The position numbers and the translations under genes are program-made. Shown one piece after another: positions 1-5,272 of a DNA stretch of 5,272 bases. The notes beneath the pieces are model-generated. The model had not been told where the DNA came from. It searched no databases and was given only the letters and a program-made list of their open reading frames with translations. The DNA is from Nitrospirota bacterium (lineage in GTDB: Bacteria > Nitrospinota > Nitrospinia > Nitrospinales > Nitrospinaceae), in contig JAUVMD010000123.1 of NCBI GenBank assembly GCA_030600405.1, positions 1 through 5,272 of the forward strand, read 5' to 3'. The first letter of the stretch is position 1, and every line of letters begins with the position of its first letter.

Positions 1-2
1 AT

Positions 3-968
3 TCGAAAGAGTGGAACTTATTGAGTAAGGAGGTGGGGAAATATCAAGGGGGAGTCAAAAAGGAATCTCTCCCTCCTTCCCAGTCCGACCCTTCCTATAA
101 AGCTAAAGATCCTCTGGCTCCTTGCGGCGAAAACCCGGACAAGGATTCGCGAAATACCGTCACTCTGGGTAACTGCATTTTTGCCTATAAGTTTTTCGAT
201 GTGGTGCTGGAAGAGGAAAAGGCACAGCGGATCGGCATCATCATGAAAGACATTACCGAAGAAAAACGATTGCTCGACCAGTTGACTCAGGCCGACAAGC
301 TTTCGGGGCTGGGAACCCTCGCGGCGGGAATCGCCCACGAAATGAACAATCCGCTGTATTCCATCATGGGCTTCACCGAAGCCATCCTGGAGGAAAAACA
401 GATTGCTAAAATCCAGCCCCTCGCCCAAAAAGTGCTGGACCGGTCCAAACACATGTCGTCCATCATTCTCAATCTGTCGGGCTATGCCCGCTCCAACGAA
501 GACGATGCCTTAAAAGAGGTCGATGTCAACGAGCGGCTCGAAGGGGCCGCGGAAATGGCTTTGATGGCTACTTATACAGACAATATTGATCTGGAAAAAA
601 ATTTCGATCAGGTTCCGAGCATTCAAGCCAAGCCGGAGGAAATCCAACAGGTGTTCCTCAACATCATAAGCAATGCGGTTCAGGCGATGGAGGGCAAAGG
701 TAAGCTGACTCTCTCCTCCCAACAGGACCACGGATTCATCGTCGTTAAAATCCGGGATACCGGTCCGGGCATTCCTCCTGAATACATTTCCAAAGTGTTC
801 GATCCCTTCTTCACCACCAAGGATCAGGGTGAGGGAACAGGGCTGGGACTCAACATCGTCCACCGGGTGGTGGAACAATATGGTGGAAATATAAAAATCG
901 AATCCGAATCGGGCGAAGGAACGACGTTTGTGATCTCTTTTCCCGTCAATGGCGAAGGAAATAAATAA
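3..968 (+). CDS. PAS-linked sensor histidine kinase, 5' end cut by the window edge
   Basis: This is a cytoplasmic-type sensor kinase that would autophosphorylate a histidine and pass the phosphate to a response regulator not present here. The frame is open to the left edge, so the gene probably starts upstream. A TTG at 21 is the first in-window start, but it has no convincing ribosome site. Residues below are counted from that TTG. Residues about 45-88 look like the end of a PAS domain (PAC), closing with KDITEEK. The HisKA dimerisation helix follows, with H-box GIAHEMNNPL and phospho-acceptor His106. The HATPase_c domain (about 205-310) has the N box with Asn214 and Asn218, G1 DTGPGIP (246-252), F box FDPFF (260-264) and G2 GEGTGLGL (270-277), so it looks catalytically complete. 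No membrane segment is visible in this part. Residues 1-44 are Pro/Lys/Ser-rich and resemble a linker. The H-box style is that of NtrB/AtoS-like kinases. The signal and partner regulator cannot be read from this fragment. Confidence 0.93.
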   Translation, partial: SKEWNLLSKEVGKYQGGVKKESLPPSQSDPSYKAKDPLAPCGENPDKDSRNTVTLGNCIFAYKFFDVVLEEEKAQRIGIIMKDITEEKRLLDQLTQADKLSGLGTLAAGIAHEMNNPLYSIMGFTEAILEEKQIAKIQPLAQKVLDRSKHMSSIILNLSGYARSNEDDALKEVDVNERLEGAAEMALMATYTDNIDLEKNFDQVPSIQAKPEEIQQVFLNIISNAVQAMEGKGKLTLSSQQDHGFIVVKIRDTGPGIPPEYISKVFDPFFTTKDQGEGTGLGLNIVHRVVEQYGGNIKIESESGEGTTFVISFPVNGEGNK

Positions 969-975
969 ATACGAA

Positions 976-1740
976 TTAGGAAGGTTGTTCGGGTGTGGGT
1001 GCCATCAATTTGACCCAGTGTTTTTTCTCCCACTGCATGGCTTCCCGGTAATGGCAATATTCCCTTTCCTTGGTCTTGAAATCCTTATGGTGCGTCTGCC
1101 ATTGACCGTTGCGCCGCACTGGCGGCACTGCCTGGTGGCACATTTCATGGTGCACCGTCAACTCCAGTACACTCACGGGAACAAACTCCTGCTTCAACCG
1201 CGGGTGAATACGGATCAACTTATTTTTGGAATCATAGGAACCGAAGCTAAAGGAACGGCGGTTGGGGACTTTGACGTTTTTCCCCCACTCCACCTGAGCT
1301 TCCACCCTGCCGTTAAAATATTCTTCATTCAAGCGGTCGTAAATCGCCTGCAGGTCCTGTTCATCGATGGGCGGCGCTTCCTCCAATTCAAGTCCCGCTT
1401 GGCGGGTTTGGGCCCGGCATTCCTTGAGAAAATTGCGCACCAGGGTGCGGTGTGACTCCGGCAAGTGCTTCAACTGCGCCACTTGGCCAAGTAGTCGGCT
1501 TTGAAGGGACTCCTGTATATCCGGCGTCTCGCACGGAAATAAATCGTAATACCCTTCGTTGAACATCTCCCATTTCACCCGTTGGGTGCTGGAATCGATA
1601 CTCACCTGCCCCAAAAACTCCAGACCTTTCTTACGGCACCGGAACAGGTTCTTGAATACATTTCCAGCCGTAACGAAGGCACTTGGAACTCCCAGGGTAA
1701 TCGTACCGGGGTTAACGGCTTGCTTTTTTAAACCGGGCAT
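976..1740 (-). CDS. SprT-like zinc metalloprotease with an unassigned N-terminal region
   Basis: The 254-residue protein carries a SprT-type metallopeptidase core in its second half. Residues about 128-185 show the family pattern (YDRLNEEYFNGR, then FGSYD and IRIHPRL). The zinc site follows as H198-E-M-C-H202, with Glu199 as the likely catalytic base and His218 (H-K-D-F) as the likely third ligand. SprT-like proteins are predicted zinc proteases; the eukaryotic relative Spartan cuts DNA-protein crosslinks, but the substrate of this one is unknown. Two things are odd. There is no CxxC zinc ribbon after the core, and residues 1-120 match no domain I recognise. The ATG at 1740 lacks a clear Shine-Dalgarno. 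The frame upstream is open to a TAA about 17 codons back but offers no ATG, GTG or TTG, while a GTG at Val46 is a possible later start. The gene converges with the histidine kinase (7 bp between stops) and is transcribed away from the esterase gene. Confidence 0.85.
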   Translation of the reverse strand: MPGLKKQAVNPGTITLGVPSAFVTAGNVFKNLFRCRKKGLEFLGQVSIDSSTQRVKWEMFNEGYYDLFPCETPDIQESLQSRLLGQVAQLKHLPESHRTLVRNFLKECRAQTRQAGLELEEAPPIDEQDLQAIYDRLNEEYFNGRVEAQVEWGKNVKVPNRRSFSFGSYDSKNKLIRIHPRLKQEFVPVSVLELTVHHEMCHQAVPPVRRNGQWQTHHKDFKTKEREYCHYREAMQWEKKHWVKLMAPTPEQPS

Positions 1741-1805
1741 AGGGAAACTCGCTTTCAGGAGGGCCAGTGAGAAGATATCCAGAGGCGTTTAAACCTAACC
1801 CAATG

Positions 1806-1835
1806 ATATTACACTCTGACCCGGTGTAAATTCAA
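1806..1835 (-). promoter_or_regulatory. Candidate sigma70-type promoter for the SprT-like gene
   Basis: Read on the minus strand there is TTGAAT (1835-1830) as a -35 and TAATAT (1811-1806) as a -10, 18 bp apart. A shifted -10, TGTAAT, gives a 16 bp spacer. Transcription would start near 1799 and give a leader of about 60 nt before the ATG at 1740. The match is reasonable and the position is right, but the call rests on sequence likeness alone. Confidence 0.35.
1809..1829. promoter_or_regulatory. Inverted repeat TTACAC-N9-GTGTAA, possible operator
   Basis: A perfect 6 bp inverted repeat (TTACAC at 1809-1814, GTGTAA at 1824-1829) with a 9 bp spacer lies between and across the candidate -10 and -35 of the SprT-like promoter, which is where a dimeric repressor could bind. 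GTGTAA recurs at 1884-1889, exactly 60 bp further on, over the candidate -10 of the esterase promoter. As an RNA hairpin it would be weak (6 bp, AT-rich, no adjacent U-tract). The regulator is unknown and chance is not excluded. Confidence 0.22.
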
Positions 1836-1864
1836 TTCCTTTTTTTCACAGTTTCCCGACTGTC

Positions 1865-1892
1865 TTTACATGCTTGGAAATTCGTGTAATGA
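1865..1892 (+). promoter_or_regulatory. Weak candidate promoter for the esterase-mutS2 unit
   Basis: TTTACA (1865-1870, one mismatch from the -35 consensus) is followed after 16 bp by TAATGA (1887-1892), or after 14 bp by the better -10 match TGTAAT (1885-1890). Either would place the start of transcription at about 1897-1900, that is, at or just before the esterase ATG at 1900. This fits the absence of a ribosome binding site there, but spacing and match are not strong. Confidence 0.25.
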
Positions 1893-1899
1893 TTAATCT

Positions 1900-3240
1900 A
1901 TGCAAAATTTAATATCCGCTTTTTTAATACTTTTACTGGGAAGCGCGTGCGCAGGGTTTCCTACTGCGGAGAACGCCTCAACCGCCTACGATCCCGGCCC
2001 GGATATCGACCGTTTTTTGGCCACCGAAGATTCCGCCGAGGAATCCAAAATTCTGAAAAGGTTGAAGGAATCCGGGATTTCCCATGCCACGATCAAAACT
2101 CATTTGCGCGCCAGCGCCATCGGCCGCGGTGGACCGACCGGTTTGTTCCTGGGCGTACCCGTCAAACACATGGGAAAGGAATTGACTTATTCATTATATG
2201 TCCCCGAGTCGGCGCAGGAGGGACAACCCCTGCCCATGATCGTCATTATGCACGGCATGGGCGGAAGAGGGGATTTGACTCTCCAGAGTTGGCGGAAGCG
2301 GTTGAACGATAAATTCATCATCCTCTGCCCCTCGTATCCCATGGGCGCCTGGTGGACACTTTCAGCAGAGGAGTTGGTTCTGCAACTGATCCGCGAAACC
2401 AAAATGCGGGTCCCGGTCGATCCCAACCGGGTTTTTCTGGCGGGGCTTTCCAACGGCGCGTTGGGGGCTTACATGATCGGAATGTTTTATCCCGACTACT
2501 TCGCGGGCGTCATCCCTATTGCCGGGGCGATTTCGGAACCGCATTATCTGCATTTCCTGATCAATCTCACTAACACTCCAATCTACAGCATCCAAGGGCA
2601 ATACGATCCCATTTTTCCTATCCAGTTCAGCCACCGTATAAATAAAATCCTGACCGATATGAAATATCCTCTGACGTATCGCGAACACACCGAGAAAGGC
2701 ACGGCGCATGGCGGACATTTTCTGCCCGAATCCGAAGTACCCACGCTCCTGGAATGGTTGAAGGAACAACAACGGGAACCGTATTCCACCATCATACGTA
2801 TAGTCCGGGAGGGAAATCATCTGGACCGCATTCAATGGGCTCGCGCGACTCGTGGATTGAATATGGCCGCCCTGCAGATACCCGGTCCCCTACCGGAATC
2901 CATGAACATCAAAGACGGCAAAGCCACCACCCTGATCGCCGTTCACAAGGAACCCAACCTGTTCGAACTCATGGGAAAAAATCTACTGGAAATGGAACTC
3001 TATTTAGATGCCGACCGGGTGGATTTCGACCAACCGGTCATGGTGACTTTTCAGGAAATGAAAGAGTTGGAGGGCAAATTCATCACCGGGCAGAAACTGG
3101 TTAAGTACCACGGGAAAGTTACCAAGGATACCGCCCTCCTGCTCTGGGAATTTAAATTGCGCCGGGACCCGGAACAACTGTACGATGCCAAAATTACCGT
3201 GGTTTTGGAAAAGGGTTCTCAATTTGCCATGAAGCCATGA
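1900..3240 (+). CDS. Exported alpha/beta-hydrolase esterase (PHB depolymerase / esterase D-like) with C-terminal accessory domain
   Basis: This 446-residue protein is predicted to be secreted and to hydrolyse an ester; the substrate is unknown. Residues 1-19 form a signal peptide (hydrophobic run about 5-14, then GSACAG). Cleavage after an A-C-A signal-peptidase-I site is possible. Cys17 could instead be lipidated, but the lipobox is poor because Gly, not Leu, is at -3. The hydrolase domain spans about 95-290, with oxyanion-loop motif HGMGG (118-122), nucleophile elbow G-L-S184-N-G, acid Asp236 in QGQYDPIFP, and base His273 (or His270) in AHGGHF. Residues about 293-446 match a C-terminal region I associate with planctomycete-type esterases: REPY near the join, then a beta-rich part around DADRVDFDQPVMV and QLYDAKITVVL. 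The start is firm: an in-frame TAA lies at 1894-1896 and no other start codon precedes the signal peptide. No Shine-Dalgarno is visible. The stop overlaps the mutS2 start (ATGA), so the two genes are probably co-transcribed. Confidence 0.86.
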   Translation: MQNLISAFLILLLGSACAGFPTAENASTAYDPGPDIDRFLATEDSAEESKILKRLKESGISHATIKTHLRASAIGRGGPTGLFLGVPVKHMGKELTYSLYVPESAQEGQPLPMIVIMHGMGGRGDLTLQSWRKRLNDKFIILCPSYPMGAWWTLSAEELVLQLIRETKMRVPVDPNRVFLAGLSNGALGAYMIGMFYPDYFAGVIPIAGAISEPHYLHFLINLTNTPIYSIQGQYDPIFPIQFSHRINKILTDMKYPLTYREHTEKGTAHGGHFLPESEVPTLLEWLKEQQREPYSTIIRIVREGNHLDRIQWARATRGLNMAALQIPGPLPESMNIKDGKATTLIAVHKEPNLFELMGKNLLEMELYLDADRVDFDQPVMVTFQEMKELEGKFITGQKLVKYHGKVTKDTALLLWEFKLRRDPEQLYDAKITVVLEKGSQFAMKP

Positions 3241-5272
3241 ACCGCTCCGATCCTTCTTCCCCACAAAAAAAGCGACAGAAGAGTATGGCGGATATCGGAT
3301 GGCCCGCCATCCAAAATGCGCTGGCCGGGCTGGCTGAATCTCCTTTAACGCGTGAACTCTGCGCCACTCTACATCCCGAATCCGATTTTGAGTCGGCCCA
3401 ACGCCTGTTGGAAGAAACCTCCCAGATGGTTTCCGCACTGGCAGGAGTCGAGCCCTTCCCTCTCCGATCTTTTGACGATCTGTATCCGATCCTCCAACAG
3501 GTAGCGGAAAGTTTTTTTTCGGAACCCGCCTCCTGTCTGCTGGCCGCGCATCACCTGCGACTGGTGCGCGATCTCAAAAAATATTTTAAAAAGCAGGGCG
3601 ACGCACCACTCCTCAAGCAAATCACCGAAGCCCTGGATCCCATACCGCAATTGCTGAACGAGATCGAACGGTGCCTGGATTCCGACGGCGAAATCAAAGA
3701 AAACGCATCGCCGGAACTGAAACAGGCTGTGCGTAATGCCGCCACGGCTCGACAAAGTCTCGAAATCTCTCTCAAGAAAATCATGGCTAAAACCGGATCG
3801 AAAGAAGCGCTCCAGGACAGTTACTTTACAGAACGGGAAGGCCGCTTGGTTCTGCCGGTCAAGGCGGAAGCCAAATCCCAACTGGGGGGCATCGTGCACG
3901 ACAGCTCTGGCAGTGGTCAAACCTTATTCGTAGAACCCACCTCCATCATTCCGCTGAACAATAAAGTCAAAATCGCGCGGATGAATGTAGAGCAGGAAAA
4001 AATAAAAATCCTGCGGGCGCTGGCACGCAGCCTTGCAGAACACCGGGAAATCCTGCTGGCCAACCAAGATATTTTGACGGCCCTGGACGCGATTTATGCC
4101 CGAGCCCGGCTGGCCGGAAAAATGGATGCGCGCCGGTTTCTGCTAAGGGACGACGGACTGGTAAACCTGCGTCGGGCGCGCAATCCCGAACTGGTCCTAA
4201 ATGGGCAAGAGGTGATTCCCAACGACATTCAATGGGACGCGGCGACACAGGTCATCATCATCTCCGGCCCGAATACCGGTGGCAAAACGGTGACGTTGAA
4301 AACCGTGGGGTTGATGTCCATGATGGCGCGGGCTGGATTGCTCCTGCCGGTTACAGACAATTCGGAGATGGGGTTTTTCCCGGAAGTGTACGCCGATATC
4401 GGTGACGAACAGAGCATTCAACTGCAACTGTCCACCTTCTCCGCGCATCTCGCAAAAATTATTCATATTTTGAATAACGCTTCCCCAGGTGCGTTGATTC
4501 TGCTGGACGAGCTGGGCATCGCCACCGACCCGCATGAGGGAGCGGCCCTGGCGGAATCCATCCTGATCGAAATGAAGCGTCGCGGGTTGATGGTTCTGGT
4601 TTCCACCCACTATCTGGCCTTGAAATCTCTGGCGCAAACCGAAGAAGGTTTTTTAAACGCCTGCACCGAATTCGACGATCAGACGCACCGGCCCACTTAC
4701 CGTCTGATCTTCGGCGTGCCGGGAGACAGCGCCGCGCTGGAAACGGCGGAACGTCTCGGACTCAACACCGGCACTCTCGCCCGCGCCCGCGCCATCTATG
4801 AACAAAAGGACCACCGCGCCGAACAGCTCCTGCAATCGCTGAGCCGCCAGAAACGGGAAATGGTTAAGGACCATGAGGCGCTTCAGCAAAAGATGGAAGA
4901 AACAAACCGATTGTTAGAAGAGCAGAAAACTCTCACCGAAAATTTAAAGGAAGAGGAACGGGATTTCATCAAAAACAAGGCGAAAAAAGTGCAGGCCTTC
5001 GTCCGCGACGCCAAGCGGGAAATCAAAAAGCTCATGGACAGTTTGCGCGAGACCCGCGACATCTCTCTATTGCGAAAGTCCGAAAAACAGATTCACCAAC
5101 TGGGGCTAGTCCCTTTATCCGCTCTGTCCCCGCAGGAAGCAGGTTGGGAAGTGCCCGCGAATCAACTCAAATCCGGGGACCGGGTGCGGGTGGAACACTA
5201 CAATGCCTTCGGCACCCTTTTGGAAGATCCCGAAGGAAAAACCAGGGTGCGTATTCAATTAGGGAATCTCGA
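3237..5272 (+). CDS. mutS2: MutS2-family ATPase, 3' end cut by the window edge
   Basis: MutS2 proteins are DNA- and ribosome-associated ATPases. Bacterial members act in suppressing recombination or in rescuing collided ribosomes, and usually carry a C-terminal Smr nuclease. The frame is open for 678 codons; the family is typically near 780 residues, so only the tail is missing. Visible in order: N-terminal helical region (about 20-190, including LDSDGEIKENASPEL); core with DSYFTEREGRLVLPVKAE (194-211), GIVHDSSGSG (218-227) and FVEP (231-234); ATPase with Walker A GPNTGGKT (344-351), DIGDEQS then STFS (399-402), Walker B LILLDE (Asp424, Glu425), and the STH switch with His458; a charged coiled coil (about 520-608); and a KOW-like strand region from GDRVRV (Gly647-Asp648). 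The Smr domain would lie beyond the edge. The ATG shares ATGA with the esterase stop, suggesting translational coupling; Met17 (ATG at 3285) is an alternative. The usual DELGAGTDP motif reads DELGIATDP here. Confidence 0.95.
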   Translation, partial: MNRSDPSSPQKKRQKSMADIGWPAIQNALAGLAESPLTRELCATLHPESDFESAQRLLEETSQMVSALAGVEPFPLRSFDDLYPILQQVAESFFSEPASCLLAAHHLRLVRDLKKYFKKQGDAPLLKQITEALDPIPQLLNEIERCLDSDGEIKENASPELKQAVRNAATARQSLEISLKKIMAKTGSKEALQDSYFTEREGRLVLPVKAEAKSQLGGIVHDSSGSGQTLFVEPTSIIPLNNKVKIARMNVEQEKIKILRALARSLAEHREILLANQDILTALDAIYARARLAGKMDARRFLLRDDGLVNLRRARNPELVLNGQEVIPNDIQWDAATQVIIISGPNTGGKTVTLKTVGLMSMMARAGLLLPVTDNSEMGFFPEVYADIGDEQSIQLQLSTFSAHLAKIIHILNNASPGALILLDELGIATDPHEGAALAESILIEMKRRGLMVLVSTHYLALKSLAQTEEGFLNACTEFDDQTHRPTYRLIFGVPGDSAALETAERLGLNTGTLARARAIYEQKDHRAEQLLQSLSRQKREMVKDHEALQQKMEETNRLLEEQKTLTENLKEEERDFIKNKAKKVQAFVRDAKREIKKLMDSLRETRDISLLRKSEKQIHQLGLVPLSALSPQEAGWEVPANQLKSGDRVRVEHYNAFGTLLEDPEGKTRVRIQLGNL

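Noticed and set aside
26..35. Perfect Shine-Dalgarno-like TAAGGAGGTG near the left edge
   Set aside because: No ATG, GTG or TTG lies at a suitable distance downstream in any frame, and the kinase frame is open through it; taken as coding sequence (K-E-V).
949..1455. Long + strand open frame opposite the SprT-like gene
   Set aside because: It is the antisense of a gene with clear metalloprotease motifs, and its translation shows no recognisable domain.
1809..1846. TTACAC/GTGTAA hairpin followed by a T-run (1840-1846) as an intrinsic terminator
   Set aside because: The stem is short and AT-rich, the T-run starts 10 nt after it, and no + strand gene lies immediately upstream to need a terminator.
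1947..2312. Alternative + strand frame overlapping the esterase signal and hydrolase region
   Set aside because: It overlaps in another frame a gene with a complete catalytic triad; its translation is Arg-rich and has no motif.
3265..3271. A7 run near the mutS2 start as a programmed slippage site
   Set aside because: The frame is intact through it, and there is no downstream stimulatory structure or alternative frame with a recognisable product.
3369..3920. Long - strand open frame within mutS2
   Set aside because: It lies antisense to conserved MutS2 motifs and encodes nothing recognisable.
4197..4637. Long - strand open frame across the MutS2 ATPase region
   Set aside because: It is a shadow of the Walker A/B region on the other strand.

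Overview
The window holds four protein-coding genes packed almost end to end, with one short divergent control region near the middle. Base composition is balanced (about half G+C by eye). The proteins are a NtrB-style soluble PAS-histidine kinase, an exported serine esterase with a C-terminal domain known from environmental Gram-negatives, and a MutS2. They suggest a free-living Gram-negative bacterium, perhaps of the Nitrospinota or deltaproteobacterial type. That placement is an impression from protein style only; there is no rRNA or other marker gene here.

Layout: (1) 1-968, + strand: the 3' part of a sensor histidine kinase, cut by the left edge. (2) 976-1740, - strand: a SprT-like zinc metalloprotease whose stop codon lies 7 bp from the kinase stop, so the two genes converge with no room for a shared terminator between them. 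(3) 1741-1899: a 159 bp divergent intergenic region with a plausible promoter for the protease, a TTACAC/GTGTAA inverted repeat inside that promoter, and a weak promoter for the rightward genes. (4) 1900-3240, + strand: an exported alpha/beta-hydrolase esterase with a complete Ser-Asp-His set. (5) 3237-5272, + strand: mutS2, overlapping the esterase by ATGA and running off the right edge before its expected Smr nuclease domain. I translated the mutS2 frame by hand; it is open for all 678 complete codons in the window.

The esterase and mutS2 look like one transcriptional unit with coupled translation, but their known roles (periplasmic or surface hydrolysis versus DNA/ribosome maintenance) do not make an obvious pathway. 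The kinase and the protease have no visible functional link. No mobile element, CRISPR array, tRNA, rRNA or phage gene was seen. I did not find a clearly new system. The most useful leads are the SprT-like protein with an unassigned N-terminal half and no zinc ribbon, the altered conserved motifs in MutS2, the apparently leaderless start of the esterase, and the compact divergent control region.
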